Positions 52,225 to 61,355 of a stretch of 64,000 bases of DNA are shown one piece after another (the first letter of the stretch is position 1; every line of letters starts with the position of its first letter). The notes under the pieces were generated by a model that saw only the letters and a list, made by a program, of their open reading frames with translations, was not told the DNA's origin and made no database searches. Both the position numbers and the translations under genes were made by a program. This DNA is from Nocardia gamkensis NBRC 108242 (GTDB lineage Bacteria > Actinomycetota > Actinomycetes > Mycobacteriales > Mycobacteriaceae): assembly GCF_001612985.1 (NCBI RefSeq), contig NZ_BDBM01000013.1, positions 1 to 64,000 on the forward strand, in the 5' to 3' direction.

Positions 52225-54007
52225 CCCGCGTCCTCGGCCGACCATCGACCTCACCCGCCGCGACCTGTTGCGCGGCACGCTCGCGGCCGGACTGGCCCTC
52301 ACCGCCGCCCCGGCACACGCCGCACCGCCCGGACCACGCCGAACGCCCGCGCTGCGCACCGGAGGTAAGTCGGTCGCGGTGCTCGGCGGCGGCGTCGCCG
52401 GGCTGTCGGCGGCCCACGAACTGATCGAGCGGGGATACGCGGTCACCGTGTACGAACCGGCGTTCCTCGGCGGTAAAGCGCGCAGCATGGGTGTACCGGG
52501 CACCGGCACCGACGGCCGTTCGGATCTGCCCGGCGAGCACGGCTTCCGGTTCTTTCCCGGCTGCTATCAGAACCTTCCGGACACCATGCGGCGCATTCCC
52601 TTTCCCGGCAATCCCGATGGCGTCGCGGGCAACCTCGTCCGCGTCGAGGGCACCGTCGCCGGTTTCCGGGGCAGGCCGCCGATCTACGCGCCGGTCGAAT
52701 TCGGGGGCCTCGACCAGATCAACCCGCAGCGCTTGCAGAGCACGCTGATCGGCGCGTTCGGCTTCATTCCGGAGCTGCCACCGGCCGAACTCGCGTTCTT
52801 CGCCAAACAGATGGCCGTCTGGTTCACCTCTTGCACCGAACGGCGTTTCGGGCAGTGGGAATACGTGACGTGGGAGCAGATCCTGCGGGCCGAAGGCAAG
52901 TCGGCGGCTTATCGCGAATACCTGGTCAGCGCCCTCACCCGGATCACCGTGGCGGCCAAACCCCAGCTGAGTTCGGCGCGCACGATCGGCACCATCGGGG
53001 AGGCCCTGGTGCTGGCGGGGACCGGGGCGATCCCGCAGTACTCCGCGGGTATCGACCGTATTCTCAACCGTCCCACCAACGAAGCGTGGATCGACCCCTG
53101 GGTCACCTATCTGCGGTCGCGGGGCGTGCGATTCGTGCCGGGCCTGCGGGCGACACGGCTGGAGCTTCGCGATGGCCGGATCGCCTCGGCGACGCTGACG
53201 GATCCCGGCGGCCGCTCCACCGTGGTCACCGCGGACTGGTATCTGTGCGCGATGCCGGTGGACAGGGCGGTCACGCTGCTGACCGACGACATCCTCGACA
53301 CCGACCCACATCTGGCGGGCATGCGGGAGCTGCGGACCGACTGGATGGTCGGTATCCAGTACTACCTCGCCAACCCCACCGAGTTGCCGGAAGGCCATAT
53401 CGCCGCCCTCGGCTCCCCGTGGGCGCTCACCGCCTTGCGCCAAGCGCCCATGTGGGTCGGCGACTTCGCCGCCCGTTACGGCGACGGCACGGTGCGCGAA
53501 TGCCTTTCGGTGGACATCTCCGACTGGGACTCCCCCGGCATCCGCTTCCACCGGCCCGCCAAACAATGCTCCGCGGAGGAGATCGCCGAAGAGGTGTGGG
53601 CACAGCTCACGGAGTGGCTCAACACCGGGACGGGATGGCTGCGTCCCGAGGACATCCGCTCCTGGCATCTGGACCCCGGAGTCACCTGGACCGCGAACGG
53701 CGTGCACAACGAGACTCCGCTGCTGGTCAACACCGTCGGCTCCTACGACCACCGGCCGCAGGCCCGCTGCGCCATCCCGAACTTGTTCTTCGGCGGCGAT
53801 CACGTACGCAACCACATCGACCTCGCCACGATGGAGGGCGCCAACGAATCCGGGCGCGCCGCCACCAACGCGATCCTCGACGCCGCCGACGACCCGGCCC
53901 CCCGCGTACCGGTCTTCCCCCTGGTTTCCCTGCCGGTCTTCGAACCGTGGAAACGCATCGACGCCGATCGGTATCGCGCCGGATTGCCGCACCTGCTCGA
54001 TGTGTGA
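52217..54007 (+). CDS. Tat-exported FAD-dependent amine-oxidase/phytoene-desaturase-like oxidoreductase
   Basis: This 596-residue protein starts with a twin-arginine signal (TRRDLLRGTLAAGLALTAAPAHA). It then has an FAD dinucleotide motif (VAVLGGGVAGLSAAHELIERGYAVTVYE in parts) and GEHGFRFFPGCYQNLPDTMRRIP, as in phytoene desaturase and hydroxysqualene dehydroxylase-like proteins. The C-terminal FAD motif is NLFFGGDHVRNHIDLATMEGANESGRAATNAI in parts. Folded FAD protein export through Tat is consistent with the signal. It is coupled to the preceding FAD gene by an 8-base overlap, with GGAG upstream. The substrate may be an envelope terpenoid or lipid. Confidence 0.85.
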   Translation: MHDPRPRPTIDLTRRDLLRGTLAAGLALTAAPAHAAPPGPRRTPALRTGGKSVAVLGGGVAGLSAAHELIERGYAVTVYEPAFLGGKARSMGVPGTGTDGRSDLPGEHGFRFFPGCYQNLPDTMRRIPFPGNPDGVAGNLVRVEGTVAGFRGRPPIYAPVEFGGLDQINPQRLQSTLIGAFGFIPELPPAELAFFAKQMAVWFTSCTERRFGQWEYVTWEQILRAEGKSAAYREYLVSALTRITVAAKPQLSSARTIGTIGEALVLAGTGAIPQYSAGIDRILNRPTNEAWIDPWVTYLRSRGVRFVPGLRATRLELRDGRIASATLTDPGGRSTVVTADWYLCAMPVDRAVTLLTDDILDTDPHLAGMRELRTDWMVGIQYYLANPTELPEGHIAALGSPWALTALRQAPMWVGDFAARYGDGTVRECLSVDISDWDSPGIRFHRPAKQCSAEEIAEEVWAQLTEWLNTGTGWLRPEDIRSWHLDPGVTWTANGVHNETPLLVNTVGSYDHRPQARCAIPNLFFGGDHVRNHIDLATMEGANESGRAATNAILDAADDPAPRVPVFPLVSLPVFEPWKRIDADRYRAGLPHLLDV

Positions 54008-54060
54008 CCGGGCGGACCCATCGCCGTCCTCCGGGCGCTACGCCGCGGAACGCGTACGAC

Positions 54061-54840
54061 CTAGGGCGCCTCGGCGGTGGTGACGCTGGTGGTGGTCAGG
54101 ATCGTCTGCGCCACCAGCCGCGGGTCATCGATCATCGGAACGTGACCGGTGTCCGGCAGGATGGTGTACACGGCCTCGGGCAGCCGCGTCCGGGCGATCG
54201 GCCCGTGGATGTGTTCGGGAAGAACACGATCGTGTTCCGACCAGGCCACCGTGATCGGGCACGGCAACGGGTCGAGCGCGGCGATCTGCTCGTCGGTGCC
54301 GAGCAGATCGGCGGTGACGGTGCATTCCAGCAGGTCGCGTAAGCAGGTCAGGGCCTGCGCCGAGCTGATGCGATCACCGTGCACGGCGATGTTGCGCAGA
54401 GCGATGCGCCGGGCCGCCGCACTGCGCAGCGCCAGCGGGGCGAGAAAGCCCAGCAACCGCCCGGTGACCGCCTCCCGGGCGATGCGGCGGGTCGCGGCCG
54501 ACCGGCTTCCGTCCCCGGCTTCCCAGAACCCCGCCGGTGAGAGCGCGCAGACGGACTCGGCGCGACCGCGACGAGCCAATTCGATCGCCATCCAGCCACC
54601 CAGCGAATTGCCCGCGACGTGCACCCGGCGCAGTCCCAGCGCGTCCAGCCGCTGCTCGATGTCGTCCACCAGATGCTCGACCCGCGCCGGGCGCCGCAGG
54701 GCGGGCGGCCCGCCCCGATGGCCGACGGCGGTGGGCGTGATCACCTCGTGCCGGGCGGCGAGCAAGGGGGTGACGTCGTCCCACACCCGTTCGGACATCG
54801 TGACACCGTGCAGGAGAACGAGCGGGGGCTTGCTGGGCAT
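54061..54840 (-). CDS. Alpha/beta-fold hydrolase
   Basis: This 259-residue protein is a short alpha/beta hydrolase: VLLHGVTMSERVWDDVTPLLAARHEVITPTA, nucleophile in VAGNSLGGWMAIELARRG (GNSLGG), and catalytic Asp/His in AWSEHDRVLP and DTGHVPMIDDP. The GNSLGG Ser is intact. ATG 54840 has GAAGGGA upstream; the 18-residue upstream extension looks spurious. It converges on the Tat-FAD gene with 53 bases between. The substrate is unknown. Confidence 0.85.
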   Translation of the reverse strand: MPSKPPLVLLHGVTMSERVWDDVTPLLAARHEVITPTAVGHRGGPPALRRPARVEHLVDDIEQRLDALGLRRVHVAGNSLGGWMAIELARRGRAESVCALSPAGFWEAGDGSRSAATRRIAREAVTGRLLGFLAPLALRSAAARRIALRNIAVHGDRISSAQALTCLRDLLECTVTADLLGTDEQIAALDPLPCPITVAWSEHDRVLPEHIHGPIARTRLPEAVYTILPDTGHVPMIDDPRLVAQTILTTTSVTTAEAP

Positions 54841-55138
54841 TGGCGTCCCTTCGATTTCGTAGTGCGATCTCGAAGGTGGATACCACAACCTCACCTATGG
54901 TGGCAGCGGAAACCCCGACTTCTGCGAGAGATCACCAAGTTTGCTCGCCGGAATGCTGCGGCCGCAACAATATCGCCGTCCCGCCCGCGCCGAGCCGGCT
55001 CCCACCCCCGGCCGGACGACGCCGGATCCCGCTGACCGGCGCCGCGCCACGCTTCAGGTGCGAGGCGCACCGAAGGTCGGATCGGCGGCGTTCGTCCCGG
55101 CCGAGAGCAGAGGCGCGCGGCCGGGAATGTCCGTCCGC

Positions 55139-55552
55139 TCAGACGGCTTCCGGCCGCCAAGTGGCGACCGCCCAGATCACGACGATGTTCAACGCGATCA
55201 CCAGAACCGACCATGCCGGGTAGTACGGCAACCACATGAAGTTCGCGATGATCGACAGGGCCGCCAGGAAGATCGCCACCACCCGCGCCCAGGTGGCGCC
55301 GGTCATCAAACCCAGCGCCGCGACAACCAGGAGAACGCCGATGACGATGTGGATCCAGCCCCACGTCGTGGTGTCGAACTTGTAGACGTAGTCGGCGCCG
55401 ACGACGATCAGGTCGTCCTCGGCGACGGCGGAGATCCCCTCGAAGATCGACAGCACACCGACGGTCAGCAACAGGATCGCGGCCGCTATGGACGTACCCG
55501 CCGCGATGCCACGGCGGACGGGGTGTGGCTCCGGTTCGGTCATGTGCGTCAT
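55139..55552 (-). CDS. DUF7144-family four-helix membrane protein
   Basis: This 137-residue protein has four hydrophobic segments (about 18-40, 67-85, 88-105, 108-130). The conserved FEGISAVAEDDLIVVGADYVYKFDTTTWGWIHIVIG stretch (seen in parts) is typical of DUF7144, a family common in actinobacteria and often stress-linked, with no known function. The start could be ATG 55552 or 55543. It is divergent from the LuxR-type regulator across a region with repeated TCACCCG sites. Confidence 0.8.
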   Translation of the reverse strand: MTHMTEPEPHPVRRGIAAGTSIAAAILLLTVGVLSIFEGISAVAEDDLIVVGADYVYKFDTTTWGWIHIVIGVLLVVAALGLMTGATWARVVAIFLAALSIIANFMWLPYYPAWSVLVIALNIVVIWAVATWRPEAV

Positions 55553-55777
55553 CGGTCGCCCCCTTTCTCGGGGAATAGTGGACAGGCGTCTTCCGAATGT
55601 CCACCAGTCCCACCGTCCGGCACTTCACCCGTTTCGGGTGACTCCGATATTTCGCGGTCACCCGAAATGAAAATTCCATAACGACCACACACGATCTGAT
55701 CGAGCGGACTACACACCGGGTAAGTTCCGCTACCGAGGCGTGGTAGTGATCTGTCAGCACACGGCCCGGGAGGCACG
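55553..55777. promoter_or_regulatory. Divergent regulatory region with three TCACCCG half-sites
   Basis: TCACCCG-TTT-CGGGTGA (55625-55641) is a perfect inverted repeat. Its right part continues as TTTCGGGTGAC (55632-55642), which is inverted perfectly as GTCACCCGAAA (55657-55667). Three half-sites thus alternate in orientation in an AT-richer stretch between divergent genes. This looks like a cooperative regulator-binding region. Confidence 0.55.
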
Positions 55778-58396
55778 GTGACCACCTCGCACGTCCCCGC
55801 TCTACGCCCCGTCCCCGCCGCGGCGGAATCCGTCACCGAGATACCCGCGTTGCCGTTCACCCCGATCCCCCGGTTCGATCTGTACGCCGCCGCCGACGGC
55901 GTGTCGAGCACCCGCGACGGACACGTGCTGCTGATCTGCGCACCGGCCGGGGCCGGGAAGTCGGTACTGGTGGCCGATTGGGCCGCCCGGCACGCCGCGG
56001 GTACGTCCGACGTCGCCTGGGTGACCGTCACCGAGCAGCTCGACGACCCGACGACGCTGTGGACCGTGCTGCACGACCGCTTCGAGATCGCGAACCCGAC
56101 CTGCTCGAACCCGCCTGCCGCGCAGGCCGCGGCGCTCGCCGACACGCTGGCCGCGCGTACGACGCCGACGGTTCTCGTGCTCGACGACGCCCACCTGCTC
56201 ACCGATCCGCTCGCGCTCGCCGGTATCGAGTACTTCCTGCAGCACGCGCCGCCCAACGTGACGACGGTGCTGTGCGCTCGCTTCGCTCCGCCGCTGCGCT
56301 GGCACGTGCTCGAGCTGCATTCGCGACTGACCCGGTGGGGTCCGAGTGAACTCGCCTTCACTCCGGCGCAGATCGATGCGCTGTGCCGTGACCACGGCTG
56401 CGAACTCACCGGCGACGAACTCGCGACGCTGCACGCCCTGACCCGGGGCTGGGCCGCCCTCGTGCGCATCGCCGCGACGCATCTGGCCGCGAGATCCGAC
56501 GACCGAGCCGCTGCGCTCACCGTTCTCGCGCGCCCGGCGCGCGCGGTCGCCGACTTCCTGATGAGCGAGCTCATCGAGGCGCTGCCGCCCGCACTGCGCC
56601 GGTTCCTCACCTACACCAGCATTCCGCTTTCCTTCACCGAGCAACTCGCCGACGACCTCCTCGGCGGTGGCGCGGGGCACTGTCTGCACGAACTCGATCG
56701 GATCGACTTCCCGATCGATTCCGACGTGCGCGACGGCGAGGTCTGGTTCTCCTGTCATCCGCTGGTGCGCGCCCACTTCCTCGCCGAAGCCCGCCGCCTC
56801 GGACCTGACCTGTGCGCGCAACTACATCGCCGGGCGGCCCGCTGGTTGCGGTCCGCGGGGCTGCCCTCCACCGCGCTTCCGCATCAGCTCGCGGCCGCGG
56901 ACCGTGATCTGCTGTGCGAATTCCTGTCCACGTGTGCGCTGCGCATGGTTCTCGACGGGAGGGGCGCGACGCTGTTCGATCAACTGGCCCGTTCGGCGCC
57001 CGCTCTGCTCGATGATCCGTTCCTCTGGCAGGTGCGCGTCGTCGACGCCCTCGTCACGGGCAGCACCGCCGCCGCGGTGGCGTGCCTGGACACCGCCGCG
57101 GCGCGGCGCGCCGCCAAGATCTCCTTCGCCTCGCCCGAACGGCTCGACGCACTCACCCTCGCCGCGACGATCGACGTCGCCGCGACCACCGGGGCCGACC
57201 TCCCCGGTTTCCCGGACCGCGTCTCGCCGACCGGCGACCCCGATCTCGACGCGTACACCGAGATCCAGATCGCCACCGCCTTCGTCGCCGGTGGCACCGT
57301 CGCTCGCGGCGAACAGTTGCTGCACTCGGCGCTCGCACTCGCCGAGCACGCGGGCCGCCCCCGCTTGGTGCTGCGTGCCCTGACCCGGCTGGCCTTCGCC
57401 GCCGACGCCGTCGACGCCGCCACAGCGATGCGCGAGCGCGCGGCGCGTGCGCTGGCGATCGCCGAGGAACACGGACTGCTGGGCACGACCGACGCCGTCC
57501 AGGCGACGTCGGTGGCCGCCTACGGCGCCTACCTGCAAGGCGAGACGCCCGAGGCGGCCCAGATCGCGTCCGTTCTCACCGAACGGGCCGATCACGACGG
57601 ATCGTGCGGCCCCGCCGCCGGATGGCGCGGCCACGTCGTGGGCCGCTTGCTGGATCTCGAGCGGGCCGAGGAGCAGTCCGCGGCGGTCGACGCGCTGCGT
57701 CGCAGCCTGCTGGTCCTGCTCGAGCACAAGACGGTGCCCGCCACGACGGGCAGCCTGATCCTGCCGGTGGTGTGGGCGCTGCTGCGCGTGCACGACGCCA
57801 GGACCGCGCAACTGCTGGTCGAACGCGCCCGCGGCATCGTCGGAGAGCTTCCCGAGGTGCGGTTGGCCGATGCGGCGCTGCACGCCGCGGCCGATCGCCG
57901 CAAGGCGACCTGCGCCGTCCTCGAACCGCTGCTGGAGCGTGCCGGCGACCTGCGTCCGGTCAGCGCCGTCACCGGATGGCTGCTGTACTCCGCGGCGCAA
58001 CACGAGTCCAGGGCGCCGGCCAAAGCCCTCACCGCGCTGGAGAACGCGCTCGGTTCCGCCACGCCCCACCGGCTGTTGCGGCCGTTCCTCGACGTGCCCG
58101 CCGCGATGCCCTTGCTGGACAGTTACGCGGGCAGGCTCGGCCGGGCGGAGAGCTTCGCGGCGACGATCCGGCGTCACCCCGCGGCGCGCCGCAGGCCCGC
58201 CTACCCCGCTTTGACCCACACCGAGATGACCGTGCTCAAGCAATTGCCTTCCGGCCGCACCGCCCAGCAGATCGCCGCGGATCTCGGTGTCTCGGTCAAC
58301 ACCGTCAAGACGCACCTGCGCGGCATCTACGGCAAGCTGGGCACCAATTCCCGGGTCGAGGCCCTCGACCACGCGCGCCGGGGCGGGCTGCTCTGA
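55778..58396 (+). CDS. LAL-type LuxR-family transcriptional regulator (MalT-like)
   Basis: This 872-residue protein has an N-terminal P-loop ATPase (Walker A APAGAGKS with Lys61; Walker B VLVLDDAHLL near 135). A long helical repeat middle region (about 350-780) follows, then a C-terminal LuxR helix-turn-helix (about 812-868: LTHTEMTVLKQLPSGRTAQQIAADLGVSVNTVKTHLRGIYGKLGT in parts). LAL regulators sense a ligand through the middle domain and activate transcription. The GTG at 55778 has GGGAGG upstream. It is divergent from the DUF7144 gene and may control it through the repeats between them. Confidence 0.9.
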   Translation: MTTSHVPALRPVPAAAESVTEIPALPFTPIPRFDLYAAADGVSSTRDGHVLLICAPAGAGKSVLVADWAARHAAGTSDVAWVTVTEQLDDPTTLWTVLHDRFEIANPTCSNPPAAQAAALADTLAARTTPTVLVLDDAHLLTDPLALAGIEYFLQHAPPNVTTVLCARFAPPLRWHVLELHSRLTRWGPSELAFTPAQIDALCRDHGCELTGDELATLHALTRGWAALVRIAATHLAARSDDRAAALTVLARPARAVADFLMSELIEALPPALRRFLTYTSIPLSFTEQLADDLLGGGAGHCLHELDRIDFPIDSDVRDGEVWFSCHPLVRAHFLAEARRLGPDLCAQLHRRAARWLRSAGLPSTALPHQLAAADRDLLCEFLSTCALRMVLDGRGATLFDQLARSAPALLDDPFLWQVRVVDALVTGSTAAAVACLDTAAARRAAKISFASPERLDALTLAATIDVAATTGADLPGFPDRVSPTGDPDLDAYTEIQIATAFVAGGTVARGEQLLHSALALAEHAGRPRLVLRALTRLAFAADAVDAATAMRERAARALAIAEEHGLLGTTDAVQATSVAAYGAYLQGETPEAAQIASVLTERADHDGSCGPAAGWRGHVVGRLLDLERAEEQSAAVDALRRSLLVLLEHKTVPATTGSLILPVVWALLRVHDARTAQLLVERARGIVGELPEVRLADAALHAAADRRKATCAVLEPLLERAGDLRPVSAVTGWLLYSAAQHESRAPAKALTALENALGSATPHRLLRPFLDVPAAMPLLDSYAGRLGRAESFAATIRRHPAARRRPAYPALTHTEMTVLKQLPSGRTAQQIAADLGVSVNTVKTHLRGIYGKLGTNSRVEALDHARRGGLL

Positions 58397-58453
58397 CGCC
58401 GGAGCGCCGCTCGCGGCCCCTTCCCGTCCTCGGGCGCGGCCTTACGCTGATGT

Positions 58454-60109
58454 ATGGCTCTCTCACGTCGGGGACTTTTCCGAGTCGGCGCCGCGGGGTC
58501 GGCCGCGGTACTGGCGGGAACCGCGGCGGCGAGCAGTGCCCGGTTTCCCACCCCGCGCCGGCTCGGCGATCCGTTCGCGCTGGGCGTCGCCTCCGGCGAT
58601 CCCGCACCCGATGGTGTGGTGCTGTGGACGCGGCTGGCGCCGGACCCGCTGGCGCCGGACGGCCTCGGCGGCATGCCGGTGGATCCGGTCACGGTCGATT
58701 ACGAAGTGGCGGACGACGAGCAGTTCCGCCGGGTGGTGGCGCGCGGGTCGGCGGTGGCCACCCGCGCACTCGGTCACAGCGTGCATCCGGAGGTGCACGG
58801 ATTGGCGCCGGATCGCTGGTACTTCTATCGGTTCCGAGCGGGCTCGGCGGTGTCTCCGGTGGGGCGCACCCGCACCGCCCCGGCGCCCGGGCAGGCCTTG
58901 GCGCGGCTGCGCTTCGCCTTCGCCTCCTGCCAGTCGTGGAGTTCCGGCTACTACACCGCCTACGAGCACATGAGCCGGGAAGATCTGGATCTGGTCGTGC
59001 ATCTGGGCGACTACATCTACGAGCGGGCGTGGGCGCGCGGGCGGGCGGGTGTCGCGATGGGGCCGAACTTCCGCGACGAGGCCGTCGACCTGCCCGGCTA
59101 CCGGCTGCGTTACGCGCTGTACAAATCGGAGCAGCCGCTGCGCGCCGCGCACGCCGCGTTCCCATGGCTGGTCACCATGGACGATCACGAGGTCGACAAC
59201 AACTGGGCCGCGGGCGCGCCCGGCATCGGTCTCGACATCTGGCGCATCCCCGCCCTGTTCCGCCGCCGCCGCGCCGCCGCCTTCCAGGCCATGTACGAGC
59301 ACCAGCCACTGCGCCTGGCGCAGCTGCCGTCCGCCGCGGGCTTCCGGCTGCATCGCCGCTTCCGGTTCGGCGATCTGGCCGAGATCACGATGCTCGACAC
59401 CCGCCAATACCGCACACCGCAGGCATGCGGCGGCGCAGTGGTCGGCGGCTGCACCGATCGATTCTCCCCCGGCCGCACCATTCTCGGTGCACAGCAACGG
59501 GATTGGCTGATCGACGGCCTGACCCACTCCCCCGCGCGCTGGCAGGTCCTCGGCAACCAGGTGGGTATGAGCCAGAACGATTCCGACCCGGGCCCGCAGG
59601 TCAGCGTCTCCACCGACGCCTGGGACGGCTACGTCGCCGACCGCAACGCCGTACTGGACGCCGCTGCGACCCGCGGCGCCGCGAACCTGGTGGTGATCAC
59701 CGGCGACCGGCACGAGAACCAGGCCGCCGACCTGCGGCGCGACTACACCGATGCCGGATCACCGGTCGTGGCGGCGGAATTCACCGGCACCTCGATCACC
59801 AGCAACGGCGACGGAACCGATCTGAGCGACAAAGGCCGCCGGCTGCTCGCGGCGAACCCGGACATCAAGTTCTTCAACGCCCAACGCGGCTACGTCCGGG
59901 TCGAACTCGACCACAAGATATGGCGCAACGACTTTCGCGTCGTTCCCTACGTCCGCCATCCGGGCGCGCCCATCCACACACGAGCCGGTTATGTCGTCCA
60001 GGACGGCGTTCCGGGGGTCGTCGAGGCGTGGAGTCCCGGCCATCCACCTGCACCGGCGCCCGCGTCCGACGCCGCCGGTCAGGCAGGCGCCGCCCGCGGC
60101 CACCGTTGA
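58454..60109 (+). CDS. PhoD-family alkaline phosphatase/phosphodiesterase, Tat-exported
   Basis: This 551-residue protein starts with a twin-arginine signal (SRRGLFRVGAAGSAAVLAGTAAASSA). A PhoD N-terminal domain (about 35-135; GDPFALGVASGDPAPDGVVLWTRL) and a metal-dependent phosphatase core follow. Motifs are FASCQSWSSGYYTAYEHM, HLGDYIYE, MDDHEVDNNW, LDTRQYRT and GDRHEN. PhoD enzymes use Fe/Ca to hydrolyse phosphate esters and teichoic-acid-like diesters outside the cell, often under phosphate limitation. No Pho box was evident. The gene stands alone and converges on the metallophosphoesterase gene with 27 bases between. Confidence 0.9.
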   Translation: MALSRRGLFRVGAAGSAAVLAGTAAASSARFPTPRRLGDPFALGVASGDPAPDGVVLWTRLAPDPLAPDGLGGMPVDPVTVDYEVADDEQFRRVVARGSAVATRALGHSVHPEVHGLAPDRWYFYRFRAGSAVSPVGRTRTAPAPGQALARLRFAFASCQSWSSGYYTAYEHMSREDLDLVVHLGDYIYERAWARGRAGVAMGPNFRDEAVDLPGYRLRYALYKSEQPLRAAHAAFPWLVTMDDHEVDNNWAAGAPGIGLDIWRIPALFRRRRAAAFQAMYEHQPLRLAQLPSAAGFRLHRRFRFGDLAEITMLDTRQYRTPQACGGAVVGGCTDRFSPGRTILGAQQRDWLIDGLTHSPARWQVLGNQVGMSQNDSDPGPQVSVSTDAWDGYVADRNAVLDAAATRGAANLVVITGDRHENQAADLRRDYTDAGSPVVAAEFTGTSITSNGDGTDLSDKGRRLLAANPDIKFFNAQRGYVRVELDHKIWRNDFRVVPYVRHPGAPIHTRAGYVVQDGVPGVVEAWSPGHPPAPAPASDAAGQAGAARGHR

Positions 60110-60136
60110 CGAGGTCGCCCCGGCAGCCAAAAGCGC

Positions 60137-61279
60137 TCAGGCGCTCGCGGGCTCCGAACGCAGGACCAGCACGGTGATCTCACTCGGGGCGAACACCCGC
60201 AGCTGCGGCCCCCAGAAGCCCGTCCCCCGGCTGGTGTAGAGCTGCGTGCGCTCGCCGTGGCGGCTCAGCCCGGCGACGACGGGCTGATCGAGGCGAACGA
60301 GATAGTGGAAGGGCCAGATCTGGCCACCATGGGTGTGACCGGAGATCTGCAGCGCCACACCCGCCGCCGCGGCCTCCGCGATCTGCTTGGGCTGGTGGGC
60401 GAGCAGGACGACCGGCGCGTCCGGATCCGCTCCCGCGAGCGCGGCGGGCAGGTCGGGACCGTGCCCGGGCAAGGCGATGCCGGTGGGATCATCGATGCCC
60501 GCGATCACCAGCCGATCGTCGCCGCGGCGCACGATTTCGTGCCGGTTGTGCAGCGGTTGCCAGCCGAGCGAGGTCATGTGGTCGATCCAGCCCTGGGCGT
60601 CACCGAAGTATTCGTGATTGCCGGTGATGTAGAACCGGCCGAGTTCGGCCTCGACCTTGCCGAGCGGGTCCACCTGCGCGTGCCGCTTCGCCACCGATCC
60701 GTCCGCGAGGTCGCCCGCGTGACAGGCGATGTCGGGCCGCTGCGCGTTGACCACCTCGACCACCCGTTCCGACCAGCGCAGCCGGTCGAGCGCGGCGTAA
60801 TGGGTGTCGGTCACGACGACCATACGCAGTCCGTCCAGCGCGGGGCCCAGACCCGGAATGGACACCTCCAGGGTGCGCACCCGCGGTACCCGGCGCGCCT
60901 CGACCACACCCCACACCACCAGCACGGTAGTGGCCGCGAGCACACCCACCGCGACGATCCGGGAGCGAGCCGGGTCGGCCACCCCCGCGACGGTCAGTCC
61001 GGCGCGCGCGAGATTGCCGAGCACCGACCAGCTGAACAGCACCCACGTCACGCCGAGCAACGTGTCGCCGACGATCGAGGCCGCATCCGACTGCGCCGGT
61101 CCGTGACCGAGGAACATCGACGCGGGCAGGCCGACGAATCCGAGCAGGAACAGCGCGGAACCCAGCCAGAACAGCGGGCCGGATTCCGCGGTGGGTGCGG
61201 CTACCAGCGTCCACCAGGGCAGCAGGAACAGCACGGCGGGAATCGCCAGGAACAACAACAGGCGGGGCACATACTTCAA
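60137..61279 (-). CDS. Membrane-anchored metallophosphoesterase, YkuE/calcineurin type
   Basis: This protein of about 380 residues has four or five N-terminal membrane helices (first about 150 residues), then a calcineurin-like phosphoesterase domain. Its motifs are VVTDTHYA, CHAGDLADG, ITGNHEYFG and ISGHTHGGQIWP, the full metal-ligand set. It likely acts on a phospholipid or phosphodiester at the membrane. No ATG start fits: upstream residues (to 61405) are basic and overlap trpB. I propose TTG 61279, with GAGGA about ten bases upstream, or GTG 61270. The gene follows trpB on the same strand with about 76 bases between. Confidence 0.75.
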   Translation of the reverse strand: MKYVPRLLLFLAIPAVLFLLPWWTLVAAPTAESGPLFWLGSALFLLGFVGLPASMFLGHGPAQSDAASIVGDTLLGVTWVLFSWSVLGNLARAGLTVAGVADPARSRIVAVGVLAATTVLVVWGVVEARRVPRVRTLEVSIPGLGPALDGLRMVVVTDTHYAALDRLRWSERVVEVVNAQRPDIACHAGDLADGSVAKRHAQVDPLGKVEAELGRFYITGNHEYFGDAQGWIDHMTSLGWQPLHNRHEIVRRGDDRLVIAGIDDPTGIALPGHGPDLPAALAGADPDAPVVLLAHQPKQIAEAAAAGVALQISGHTHGGQIWPFHYLVRLDQPVVAGLSRHGERTQLYTSRGTGFWGPQLRVFAPSEITVLVLRSEPASA

Positions 61280-61355
61280 GAGGGCTCGTCCTCGGGCGCG
61301 GGTGTAGCGCGCGGTCCCTCTCCGGCGCCATGGGCGTTTCCGACGATAGCAGCGG

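Noticed and set aside
55718..55723. GGGTAA upstream of the LuxR gene as a further stress-type promoter
   Set aside because: No GTTT-like -35 occurs 14-16 bases upstream, and it is 55 bases from the start codon, so I did not add it to the regulon.
57082..60177. Open frame of 1031 codons spanning the LuxR and PhoD genes on the plus strand
   Set aside because: It is an out-of-phase reading of two well-supported genes; composition is Arg/Pro-rich and low in hydrophobic residues.
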